A DNA stretch of 64,000 nucleotides, from contig WOFQ01000002.1 in NCBI GenBank assembly GCA_012184525.1, positions 1,302,001 through 1,366,000 of the forward strand. The letters run 5' to 3'. Within the stretch, counting starts at the first letter, position 1, and the number at the start of each line of letters is the position of its first letter. Source of the DNA: Xenoacremonium recifei. Lineage: Eukaryota; Ascomycota; Sordariomycetes; Hypocreales; Nectriaceae. Below, piece by piece: positions 46,876-58,059 of this stretch. The notes beneath the pieces are model-generated. The model saw nothing but the letters and a program-made list of their open reading frames with translations, was not told where the DNA came from and ran no database searches. The position numbers and the translations under genes were made by a program.

Positions 46876-48565
46876 ATGGCTGCCCTCGGCTCAAGTTTGA
46901 AGGAGAAGGCCGGTCCTCAGGTCTTCAAGATCCCCCACAGCCGCGAGAACCTACCCAAGCTATTATTCATCAACAACGAGGTGAGTGATCCATTCAGTTA
47001 GCCAAGTGCTCATTCTGACGAGCTGCCAGTACATTGAGTCCAAGAACAGCAAGAAGATTGAAGTGCACAACCCCCGCGATGACACGCTCGTAGCCAACGA
47101 TGTAGCACTAGCTGGCCAGGAAGATGTGGATATCGCCGTGGACGCTGCGCGCGAGGCCTTCAAGACCTGGCGAAAAACTCCTCCTAACGTCCGTCGCGAC
47201 TGCATGCTGCGATTGGCCGACCTCATTGAAGCCAATGGCAAGGAACTGGCTGCGTTGACCCGGATCAATCTGGGCGCTCCCTTTGGCTCTTTCGGCTCCT
47301 TTGAGGTCAACCTTTGCGCTGAGGGTTTCCGATATTTTGCGGGCTGGTAAGTGAAACTCGTCTGAATGAGTAGGAAATGATTGAGGAGCTAACCCTGCCG
47401 TAGGATTGACAAGTTCGCTGGTGAATCTTTTCCCCAGGAGGATGGCTTCATGAAGATTGTCCGAAACGAGCCATTGGGTGTCTGCGCATCCATCATCCCG
47501 TGGAATGGCCCCCTCGGGAACGTTGGTATGAAGGCTGGACCTGCTCTCGCCACTGGCAACACCTTTATCCTCAAGCCTTCAGAAAAGACACCCTTCTCTG
47601 CTCTGGCCCTCGGGACGTTGATCAAGGAGGCCGGTTTTCCTCCGGGCGTCTTCCAGATTCTGTCCGGTGATGGAAGCAGCGGTGCACTGCTCGCCAGTCA
47701 CATGAAGGTCAACAAGATCAGCTTCACTGGTTCGACTGCTACCGGTCGTAAGATCCAAGAGATGTCATCGAAGAGCAACTTGAAGCGAATCACCCTGGAG
47801 CTCGGTGGTAAGAGCCCTGCCGTTGTCTTTGATGACGCCGACTTTGAGAATGCCGTCAACTGGGCTGTCATGGGTATCACTGCCAATACTGGTCAAGTCT
47901 GCTTCGCTGCCAGCAGACTGTATGTCCAGGAGGGTATCTACGACAAGTTCGTGGAGGCCTACAAGAAGAAGATGATCGAGAAGGCTAGCGAGGCCGGTGA
48001 CCCTGATGACGACGCCACTACTCTGGGTCCTCTCATCGACAAGTCTCAATTCGAACGGGTGTCTGGATTCATCGAGCGCGGCAAGAGCCAAGGAAAGCTC
48101 ATCGCTGGTGGCGAGAGAATCGGAAAGGAGGTAAGAAACATAAACTTCATTCACATGTGTACTCGCAGTAGAACAGTAAACTAACCCTCTACCTACCAGG
48201 GCTTCTACATCCAGCCTACCGTCTTCGAGGGTGTCTCTCAAGACGCCGAGATCTGCCGCAACGAGATCTTCGGCCCTGTCGCCGTCCTGAACAAGTTCAA
48301 GACCGAGGAGGAGATCATCCAAAAGGCCAACGACACCGAGTTCGGTCTCATGGCGGGCGTCTTCACGCAGGACATCAACAGGGCTATGCGGGTGGCCTCA
48401 GAGTTCGAGTCTGGTATGGTGGGCATCAACTGCGTGAGCTTGTGCTTCTTGCAGGCGCCGTTTGGCGGAAGCAAGACGTCCGGTGTCGGACGAGAAAATG
48501 GCATCGATGCGCTGCGGGCGTACACGGAGAGGAAGACGATTATGATTAACATGGCTAAGCTGTAA
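46876..48565 (+). CDS. Aldehyde dehydrogenase ending in PTS1 (AKL)
   Basis: Four exons, 46876-46980, 47030-47346, 47404-48130 and 48200-48565; 504 residues. NAD(P)-dependent oxidation of an aldehyde to an acid. Catalytic Cys307 in NTGQVCFAASR, general base Glu273 in LELGGKSP, cofactor-binding PWNGPL and FTGSTATG, and the C-terminal EIFGPVAVL and PFGGSKTSGVGRENG blocks are all present. Length is normal for the family. The C-terminus INMAKL is a PTS1. The acid produced is a natural substrate for the peroxisomal ligase encoded 3.6 kb upstream; this coupling is inferred from targeting and linkage. Confidence 0.95.
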
Positions 48566-49215
48566 AGGAGTTGTCTAATTGCTGGTATGAGCCTGAAATA
48601 AAGAACCATTCATCAACGTTTTCGCTGCTCACGCAATCATGGTCCCAGAGACTCACAAGCCTTGTGGACTAAGATTGAGGAAGGATTGTTTGCTGTACGC
48701 CTAATCCTATTTCAGCTCCACTGCATTGATAACTCACATTTAGATCTGTCATGATGTTTCTTGCCGAGCCTCGGCCACAACCTCTACCACGGTATCGGTG
48801 TCAGAACTGGAACCGAAGCATGAATCCCGTCATCTCTTTGTGAACAGCCAAGAACCCCAGTCATGTCCCGGAATCAATTGGCATTTATTCCGGCGATGGG
48901 TCTTGTCTTAGCCTATGAAAGCGAGAAGTTACTGGTTGTTTTGGTTGAAGATCCGTTCGGCCCGTGGCGTCGCAATCTGGTCTCCGTACTCCGGGCGACT
49001 CCAACAGCTGAGATCCGGGGAACTCGGGGTAAGCTTTCATTGTCTGCATTCAACCGGTTCTAAGCGATCGGGCATCTCAAATCGGATACAAACGGCACCA
49101 ATGATGTATGTAGACTGGCAATGATGAAGCTGTTTCACGTGCATCTCAATCATTTTGGCCGTTGAGGAGATCGCGACTTACTTGTGCTTACGGCATTAAT
49201 CACCGTGCATTCACG
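48566..49215. other. Intergenic region upstream of E1beta
   Basis: It holds the 3' end of the aldehyde dehydrogenase transcript and the E1beta promoter. The perfect inverted repeat CCGGAAT (48868-48874) / ATTCCGG (48887-48893), 12-bp spacer, lies about 330 bp before the E1beta ATG. Confidence 0.5.
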
Positions 49216-50491
49216 ATGCCACGGACTCAGATCTTAGGGACTTCTATCGTCCGCCAGTCACGGAAATATGCATCACAGGCTGCTGCCCCGGCGACTCGCC
49301 GACTGAACGTGCCCATCGACTTCGCGAAAACTTCCCTACTTCATCACAAACGAGACACGCTGTCGCAATCACCCGAGCTGCCTCAAGGCGGCCCTACGAA
49401 GCGTCTAAACCTCTTCCAGTCTGTGAATGATGCTCTGAGAACGGCGCTCAAGGCCTCACCCAAAGTCCTTTGTTTTGGTGAGGATGTCGCTTTTGGGGGC
49501 GTGTTTCGATGCACCAGTGGACTGCAAGATGAGTTTGGATCGAACCGGGTGTTCAACACCCCTTTGACGGAGCAAGGAATCGTAGGAACGGCAATTGGCG
49601 CTGCGGCTGAAGGAATGAAGCCCTGCGTCGAGATCCAGTTTGCCGATTACACATTCCCGGCGTTTGACCAGATTGTGAATGAGGCAGCAAAGTTCAGATA
49701 CAGAGAAGGGAAGACGGGAACAAATGTAGGAGGACTTGTTATTCGGATGCCTTGCGGCGGTGTCGGGCACGGGGCGTTGTAAGTATACGCGCGGTTAAGA
49801 CACCACTACGCCTCGAGCTTACTGACACCAGATAGATACCATACGCAATCACCGGAGTCGCTCTTTTGTCACATCCCTGGCTTTAAAGTTGTCATGCCCA
49901 GATCACCCTCTCAAGCTAAGGGCTTATTGCTCTCGGCCATCCTTGAGTCTAAGGACCCCGTCATCTTCATGGAACCCAAGATCCTGTATCGAGCGGCCGT
50001 GGAGGAAGTTCCTGATCAACTATACACTTTACCGATCAGCAAAGCAGAAATAATAAAACCCGGTGCCGACCTCACTATCATATCATATGGTCGACCGCTG
50101 TATACTTGCGCCGCTGCAATCGAAGCAGCTGAACGAGACCGTCCTGGGATCAACATCGAACTGATCGATTTGAGAACGATCTATCCTTGGGACCGTCAAA
50201 CAATTATTGAGAGCGTGTCAAGAACAGGTCGCGCGATTGTCGTCCATGAAAGTATGGTCAATTTTGGAGTCGGTGCAGAAGTCGCGGCGACTCTACAAGA
50301 GGCCAGCTTCCTCCACTTGAAGGCTCCAGTGAAGAGAATCGCAGGATGGACCACGCATACTGGATTAGCATACGAAAAATACATCTTTCCTGATGTTGCC
50401 AGTAGGTGCAGTTCTTCTCAGTTAACAATGACTTTGCTAACGCTCGACGGCAGGGATTTACGATGGGATTCTCGAAAGTATGGATTATTGA
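49216..50491 (+). CDS. Branched-chain 2-oxoacid dehydrogenase E1 beta subunit
   Basis: Three exons, 49216-49778, 49836-50401 and a last one of 38 bp, 50454-50491; 388 residues. With E1alpha it forms the thiamine-diphosphate decarboxylase of the BCKDH complex in the mitochondrial matrix. The N-terminus is basic, Ser-rich and acid-free (MPRTQILGTSIVRQSRKYAS), a presequence. Conserved blocks include NLFQSVNDAL, FGEDVAFGGVFR, NTPLTEQGIVG, IQFADYTFPAFDQIVNEAAKFRY and MPCGGVGHGALYHTQSPE, restored across intron 1. These are BCKDHB-like rather than pyruvate-dehydrogenase-like. The frame upstream of 49216 has only a TTG. It is convergent with E1alpha, 284 bp apart. Codons are less GC-rich than in the enzymes to the left. 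Confidence 0.93.
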
Positions 50492-50775
50492 GAGCGCGCG
50501 ACTCTTCAAGATATCGGGATGAAGGATGGTTCTTAGGATTTTAGTAGAGATTTCGAATTGGACATTTAATTACATGATCTGGAAATTCTAAAAGGTTCTT
50601 CTGTTCAATTTGATGCGAGGATCAGTTCAACCCGGCCTCGTTAATGCGCTAAAGAGGTCAATTAATATCTCTTTCTTGTAAGATGCTAAATGATTCAATA
50701 TTCTTAGCCTCCAGGATTCGGGAAATAAGCAAGGCGCTTCAAGTCTCATAAAGAAAACAGGCTATTCCCAAGGCA

Positions 50776-52349
50776 TCAAAGTTCCCGAAGACCGCCCTCG
50801 TGCTCATCGAAGTCGTATTCTGCAGGATACTTCGTCATCATCCTTCGCAACTCTTCTTTTTGAGCCTTCATCTCCTCCGTCAACTCCGCATACACATCAT
50901 CAAAGACTGCACTAAGCGCAGGTTTGCGCTCCCTCTCGGCGGCCGTCAATTCGCGGATGATGTCCTTGCGAATTTGTGCCTTGGCTTCTTTATCCATCTC
51001 TTCATTCCAAAGTCCTTTATTCTCCAACCACTTCTTCAAGCGGCCTATCGGGTTGCGTCGCGCAGCTTGCCAATGTGCGACTTCATCCCGGCTGCGGTAG
51101 GCCGAGCTATCGTCGCTTGTGCTGTGGTGGGAAATTCGATAACTCATCACTTCAAGTAGAATAGGGCGACAGTTGCCCTCAAGCGCTCTTCGACGAGCTT
51201 CCTTGGCGGCTTCGTAGACGGCGAAGATGTCCGTACCATCCACACGCAGCGTCTCAATGCCATAACCTGCTCCTCGGCTTGACACACCATCGCCGCGATA
51301 CTGGTCTGCGGCAGCAGTGGAGATGGCATACCCGTTATTGCGGCAAATGAAGACAACTGGGCAGTCTTGTGTGGCGGCCATATTGAGACCTCCGTGAAAG
51401 TCGCCCTCGCTTGCCGCTCCTTCGCCAAAGTACGCAACAGCAATTCGACGTTCCTTTGTAGAGTCTTCTAGAGACTCCATCTTCAAGGCGAGTCCCGCGC
51501 CTGTGGCATGTGGGATCTGGGTTCCAAGGTTCGACGCGACCGCGTGCTACGATAAATTATCAGAATATGTTTTGAAAATGATATGGGTTGACGTACGATA
51601 TTTACTTTGCTCTTCCCGCTGTAATGAACTGGCATATTGCGACCTTTTCCAGGGTCATTTCGATTAGCAGTGAGTTGACTCATGAAGTCCTTTATTTCGA
51701 AGCCGCGCTGCAGGAATACTCCATGCTCCCGGTATTGAGTTGTGATGACATCTCCTAGCGAAAACGCTGCGGCTGATCCAACCATCACAGCTTCTTCTCC
51801 ATGAGAGACCTATAAACCCTGCGTTAACAAGGAGATAGCACACAGATAAATAGGCACTCACCATGTAAAAGCTAACTCGGCCATGTCTTTGAGCGTCAAA
51901 CATGATAGTGTCCATGATGTTAACTTGGTAATATTAATATCATCCTTAAAGTTCTGTATGACCGAAACGACTTACCGATAAGCATGTTTTTGTACCATTT
52001 TAAGATCTGCTCATTGGTCAAATCTGAAGATATTCGGCTCTCGTCTTCTACGATGCCGTCGGCGTTCATGATACTGAATGTCGGAATGACGGGTTTCTCA
52101 GCTGGCACAACCCAGTCCATTGTCTTCGTAAGGCGACTTTTTGGCGCGCCAGGGAAACGTGGCCTGGGAAAACATATTTAGAGACAGACAAAATTGGCCA
52201 TATTATCATATCACTTACTGTAGAGGATCAGCCTCTACTGCTGCCGTTGAACTCCATCGTCTAGGTTGCAATGGCAATATTCTGGCCTTCGCATTGCGAG
52301 ATGAGAGGCTCACAGCACCCCGAGGACTCTTTCGCCAGATGCTTCTCAT
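50776..52349 (-). CDS. Branched-chain 2-oxoacid dehydrogenase E1 alpha subunit
   Basis: Five exons, 52349-52219, 52163-51976, 51923-51862, 51809-51597 and 51546-50776; 454 residues. The obvious frame starts at MDWVVPAEKP, but an upstream exon supplies a mitochondrial presequence (MRSIWRKSPRGAVSLSSRN, then RRWSS) and the family block RFPGAPKS spans the junction. TPP/Mg motif GEGAASEGD (239-247) with NN at 268-269; SFYMVSHGEEA is restored across intron 3. The regulatory loop YRISHHSTSDDSSAYR (334-349) is nearly identical to the human BCKDHA loop, with Ser342 matching the site phosphorylated by BCKDH kinase. This separates it from pyruvate dehydrogenase. It is divergent from E2 over 488 bp. Confidence 0.94.
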
Positions 52350-52837
52350 ATTGACAGTTTAGCCGGGAAAGATGCCTTGTGAAGTCTGGTAACGAAACAT
52401 GGGCCTTAATTCAAGACACTGAACTCCAGAACATACGTTTTGATAGAGTTACCATTGATGGACGCAAGGTTGCCATTGGAGCCGGCTAGAGTCGGTCTTT
52501 TCTTCCCCTCCAGATTTAACCTCCGAGCTGCCGGATGATTCGGGGCATTAGTCACATGCAACCATGATGGACAAAGGAGTCACGATATCTTTGCGATCCG
52601 AAGGCCTGAATCGGAATGCATCGGTATACATCCGGTCTTGGGGGTCGGGCACCACTTTTGGGCCCGAGGGACGATCCCGCGGCAATAGTCACACATCCCC
52701 ATGGGGTTGAACGGAGCAAGCCTCCCTAAGTTAATTTCCGGACTTTGACGTGGAACGTATGTGTAATAATAGTCAATGGTCTTTACTTTCTGGGTCTCTG
52801 GTCCTGCTCTTTCGATCAGACCCAACGCCCATCGAAA
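52350..52837. promoter_or_regulatory. Divergent promoter, BCKDH E1alpha and E2
   Basis: This 488-bp region is shared by two subunits of one complex, which would help equal expression. The inverted repeat CCGA (52598-52601) / TCGG (52611-52614) is embedded in ATCCGA...TCGGAAT, with further CGG triplets on both sides. Confidence 0.5.
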
Positions 52838-54456
52838 ATGCGCAGCGTCATTAAGCGGAGTGCAAGGCTGTCGCAATCCTTGCACGCCTCTGTTCAAAGG
52901 AGCTCAAGTACATTTGTATTTCGCCAACAGTTTTCTAATACAAGAACTTTGAAGACGGTTAAGCCGTATCTTCTTGCTGATATTGGCGAAGGTTGGTTCA
53001 CCGGTTGAAATAATGATGCGATAGACTAAAGCTGATTTGTTCAGGCATTACAGAGTGTCAAATCATTAGTTGGTTGGTGAAACCAGGAGACAAGATCCAA
53101 CAATTTGAACCCATATGTGAAGTTCAGTCCGATAAAGCTTCAGTGGAGGTATGTATGTAGCCCAGGTTAAGAAGAATATGACGCCCCCTAACAATGAACG
53201 TCAGATCACATCTAGATTTGATGGAGTCATCACCAAGCTTCACTATGAAGTCGATGAGATGGCTGCAGTGGGGAGTGTAAGTACTGCATCTACTCCGCTT
53301 GACTACTTCGTCTTATTTTTCCATCTCTGACTTTAACAAGCCCCTCATCGACATTGATGTGGAAGGCGAAGAGAAACCGACATTAGCTCCAAAGAGTGAA
53401 GTTTCGGAGCCCGGAGGTTTTCCAACCCGGGATCCGATACCAAGAACCACCGAAGATTCCGCAGCCTCACTGGATTCATTTGCTCCAAATTCGGCGCCAA
53501 AGAACTCCGGCCTCGTTATTCCCGCTGTTAGACACATGACAAAAGAACACAATCTCGATCTTGCCGAGATTGAAGGCACCGGAAAGGGGGGAAGAGTACA
53601 GAAAGAGGACGTCCAAAGATATCTTGCCGAAAGAAGATCGTCAAAACCCCCAGAAAGACTTGCCGTCCAGAATGGTCACCCGTCTAAAGCTACAATCGTA
53701 GCTGAAGATCAAGTGGTACCGTTAACACACGTCCAGAGACAGATGTTTCAGTCAATGACGCGGTCTCTGGAAATCCCCCATTTTCTTTACACGAATATCG
53801 TTGATATGACAGATGTCACGAAAATGCGGAAGGGCTTCACGAATAATCGAGCTCTGACCTCTCAATTTTCCAGCCCAGAAGCTTCGAGCCCCAAACTTAC
53901 GCCGCTTTCGTTTGTTCTGAAAGCGCTCTCTATTGCAATTGAGAAATTTCCATCTGTCAACGCTTCTTTAGATACCGATACCAACCCGAGCCAGCCGCAG
54001 TTGATCATAAAAGGGTCGCACAACATTGGCGTAGCAATGGATACGCCGAAGGGTCTAGTCGTTCCAGTTCTTCGGAATGTCCAGGATCACTCGATTATGT
54101 CTCTGGCTGCCGAAGTTGAACGCCTTGGCCTATTGGCAAGGGAAGGGAAGCTAGGCCCGGATGACATGAAGGGGGCCAGTATCGTCGTCAGTAATATCGG
54201 CAGCATTGGAGGACACACCGTCGGACCTCTTATCCTGTCGCCCAATGTGATGATTTTAGGAATCGGGAGATCTCAACATGTACCAGTCTTCAAGACCGAC
54301 GAGAATGGGATTGAAAGCATTGTAAAGAGAGAGCAGGTCATTCTTAGCTGGAGTGCTGATCATCGTGTCCTTGATGGAGCAACAGTTGCAAGATGTGCGC
54401 AAGCAGTTGGCACGTGGTTGGAGAATATTGACAAGATAGGTCTCTTGTTAAGATAA
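52838..54456 (+). CDS. Branched-chain 2-oxoacid dehydrogenase E2 (dihydrolipoyl acyltransferase)
   Basis: Four exons, 52838-52991, 53045-53148, 53205-53276 and 53341-54456; 481 residues. Core enzyme that moves the acyl group from E1 to CoA. The N-terminus is a mitochondrial presequence (MRSVIKRSARLSQSLHASVQ). The lipoyl domain (about 42-118) contains the lipoylated Lys82 in QSDKASVEI, assembled over three introns. The E1/E3-binding domain is VRHMTKEHNLDLAEIEGTGKGGR. The catalytic domain ends with SADHRVLDG, His451 and Asp455. A single lipoyl domain and the absence of a pyruvate-dehydrogenase-type linker support the branched-chain type. The intron 1 donor is the weaker GTTGGT. No E3 gene is in the window; E3 is normally shared with other complexes. 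Confidence 0.94.
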
Positions 54457-54671
54457 ACGGGTAAAAGTCGCCTCATAAATTCTTTCTATAGTCAACCTTT
54501 GGCATTCTATGAAAGTCAAATCCGCAGAAGATATAGTCGAATCTAGAGAAAATGCGGAGCGGTCGATCCAGTATGGCTGATATTTATCTTTCCCTACTTC
54601 GAGGTTCGTCTTAGGTAAAATAGGAGAATGTTGGCTCTGGTTCAAATTGCCATCCCTCCTGTCTAAGCTCC

Positions 54672-57600
54672 TTAAGCATACTGAAGTCGATCCTCCGTCC
54701 ATCCAGGCCGCAAGTAACTCCCGTCAAAACCTATATCGAAACTCGTGGAGTGAACATAGTTGACAACCCAATCCACCTCCATTTCCACACCTTCAGCTGC
54801 TTGACTCCACACCGTCATGACAATTGTGTTGTCTCCGTTATAGTTTAGCACACCGGGTGGAACAGGATATTTGATTTGATTTCCGATGTATGGGCTGAAA
54901 CGACCGTATTGATACCCGTTCACGAACAGAAGCGCTCGGAGACGATTCGTATATGCCTCGTTACTTGGGGTGAAGGTGTTATCCGAGGTGGCAGTAAGGC
55001 GGAACGAGATTGAAACGTCAATGCCGCTGGGAATGTCAAGTGGTGCGACGGTTCGGAATACTCGCACACCGGCTGATGGAACAATAAGGGTAGTGGCGTT
55101 GTCCGAGCTGTCATTCCAGTGCTTCTCAGGATACCCGGGAAGATGCATGCCCACGCGCTCAGGGTAGAGGCCTCCTTCATTCATAGGTCCCCGTATGGGA
55201 TCAATGTTATCCTCGAACCCGGCGTTCCCGGCAATTCTCCATTCAGTGAATTTGTAGTCGCCTTCTCCCAAGAGTGTCGCGTTGAGTATTCCTCTGGGCT
55301 CAATCGCGGCATCACGCAAGTCATGCCCACTCTGGTCCATCAGCACGACCATAACATTGTCACTGTCTTTCCTGAGTGTTGCGTTGTGGAAAGACATATT
55401 CCCTGAGTTCACCTCAACATACGAAAGACCGTAATAAGAGCCAACGTATTCCGAGTTGATCCACACTGAGTAGCCGAAGGCAAGGCCTCCTTGAACCTCG
55501 AGGAAAATGCCCGTTGGTGGGGTTTCTGTGCTGGGAAAAGTGGCTCTGTATACATGATTTCCATAGTGAATCTTGTAGTCATCAACATACAAGACTGGGT
55601 TGTTATCCTCGGGTTTAGTCGGGTTTGGTGTCTCTGTGTTGTTGGCGACTGGGAAATCTTAGTTAGAACGTACGTCAACTAGCAGAATCTTGAAATGTAC
55701 TTACTGATCCAAGCAGCAGAAGTCGGTTCGTAGTCGTCAGCAATTTCTGGCAGACCATTCGTCCATTTCCAAGGACCCAGGGATGGAAGTTCGAAGCCAG
55801 ACGGGCCTTGGATAGAGACGACGTACATGCCATCGTTGTGCGACTTGATTGGTAGGGTTTTCCCATTCCATGTAATGGCGTGCAAGTCTTTAGACGCAAA
55901 TACCGTGGCGATAACGGAGTCTTCCTCATCGCCATTGATGTTAAGTACGCGTTTCCTCTTATCATATGCCGCAGATCGAACAAGATAGGGTCCTTGGACC
56001 ATGACTGGTGAATGATTAGCCACGAACTTGTGATATCAGACTTTTCCTTACTGGTATCTTCTGGGGACACCATCGGATTATTGTCTAGGGTCGGCACCCA
56101 AAATTGATATGCCGTGTCCCTGTCGAGCAACAAAATTCGAGCACCGTCACTGAGTTCTACGACGCTCATGCCCTCGCTCTGAACATAAGAAACCAATACT
56201 CCAGCAGCGCTTCTATGCACTTTGGCAGTAGTGTTCCCTGAGGAGCCTGAAAACTTGAGAGTCCGGGAACCCTTGACCAGGAACTCACCAGCCTCACCCT
56301 CCGGCAGCCACAGAGCGAGAACCTCCTTTCCGTCAATGACAGAGTAACTCAGGACCTCAGCAGTAGAGTAAATGAGTTTCTTCTTTCCAAAAGTAAAGTC
56401 CGTAACAAGAATCTTGGATTGGTGACCGTCGATAGTGATCGGGTTGGCATATTGAGGAATAGTCAGTGTACCCTCCGACGTCTTGACATCAAGATGGAAA
56501 TTTTCCGTAGAGTCTGAAGTCGAATCGTTGTGCCTAACGACGTAGAACGCCGCGTTGTTACCATAGTTTCTTAGCTCACTGGTCGTGATGGCCGTGTTCG
56601 TGGTGAGTTTCGTTCCATTATATACCCGATCTGTGTATGGAAGATCGTGAGCCACCCGAGTAAACAAAGTAAGTAACTTCGTCTCGTAATATTTGCTCCA
56701 AAGTGCACGGTCTTCCGAAACTGGCGAGGAATAGTCGTAGCTTGTCGCAACTACCGGGCAAGCAGAGTGTCCCCAGTTTGTCCCGCCAAACATCATGTAA
56801 AGCGATATGGCTGTGACGCGCTGTGCAATGAGATCTCGGTAAAACAGATTGGCAAAGTCGGCGCCAATGTCGTTAGGACAGCCTCCCTGTGGTCCTCCCC
56901 AGGGATTGTATGAACCCCCCTGGAACTCAGGCATGAAGTTTGGCTGTCTCGGCGACTGAATGGTGAAGTAGGTGTAGTATTCCACCGTCTTGTAGGCGAC
57001 GTATTCTCCGTTGGTACCTGTGCACTCACTCAGATTGCAGCTCCAGCATGAAGGATAACTGTCCAATCCGACAACGTCCACGTTTCCTGTCGCGTTGGAA
57101 AAATCCTTGGACCAAGAGAACCCGTTCATGTTGGGCGCATTATAAGACAGTGGAACGTCAATACCACTGTCGCGGGCACTGTCCTCCAGCAGCTGCATGT
57201 AGTCTGCGATGGTCGGGTTCAGAACTCTTTCCTCGATATTTGTCCATTGGCCATCCAGCTCATTCTCGACCTGGAATATGATGACATTTCCACCATTCGT
57301 GATGAGGTGCGGTTTGATGAGACCGGAGATCGTTTCCCAGTACGGCTTCCAAGCTGCCGTATAACGGTCATCGTCATTACGAAGAGCGCCATATGCGCCC
57401 GTGGTCAACCACAAGGGAAAACCTCCGGCGTTGGTTTCAGCATTGACGTAGGGACCAGGTCGCATAATAACATACAGCCCTAACTCCTTTGCGAGAGCAA
57501 AGATGGTTGTGAAATTATGAGCCCCATTTGTGAAATCCAAGACATCTGGTGAGGCGCTATGGTATTCCCACGAAGTGTAGATGGAAAAGGTGTTGAAGCT

Positions 57601-58059
57601 ACGGTTCGTTGTTTAGCCTTCATGCATGCATCGTAGGAGAGCTGGCAATTCGGACTACTCACCCGGCAGCTTTAATCTTTTCCAACAAGTCGCGCCAAAG
57701 CTCGGGTCTAAGAATGTTCTTAATTTTTTGTTCTTCAGAGTTTTCGGCCTCACTTACACGGGAAACCGCCACGGGTGAAACTAAATATGATCAGCAATTT
57801 ATCTAAGTGAGCAGAAAGAAATTTTCTCACCTCTCCAGAGAAAATAAACAGTCTCTGGCCGTTGACGTAATAACTATAGTGATCCCTATAATACGGAAGT
57901 CAGCATTAATTAGTATTGGATACGCCATTATGCCTCAGACCATTGCACGACGTCAGTCAGCCCGTCGTTGAGGACTGGCCATTTTTCCTCCTTCGCAAAA
58001 GTAGGAGCCACGAGTGAGGACAGAGTCCCTAGTAACCACGCAAGTTTCGAGGTTCTCAT
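54672..58059 (-). CDS. Secreted GH35 beta-galactosidase
   Basis: I rebuilt seven exons: 58059-57941, 57885-57831, 57780-57758, 57707-57663, 57598-56052, 56004-55705, 55648-54672; 1021 residues. Two exons are only 23 and 45 bp, but all junctions keep the frame and restore the family block WDHYSYYVNGQRLFIFSGE then FHPWRFPV. A signal peptide (MRTSKLAWLLGTLSSLVAPTFA) shows secretion. Catalytic acid/base is Glu194 in FQVENE and nucleophile Glu305 in FMPEFQGG; YMMFGGTNWGH is also typical. Length matches LacA-type fungal enzymes (about 1000). It would cut terminal beta-galactose from plant galactans or xyloglucan. It adjoins E2 tail-to-tail (215 bp) but probably belongs to the secreted-protein group to its right. 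Confidence 0.94.

Noticed and set aside
23860..54456. Secondary-metabolite biosynthesis cluster
   Set aside because: No polyketide synthase, NRPS, terpene synthase, prenyltransferase or exporter is present; the enzymes and PTS1 tails fit breakdown better.
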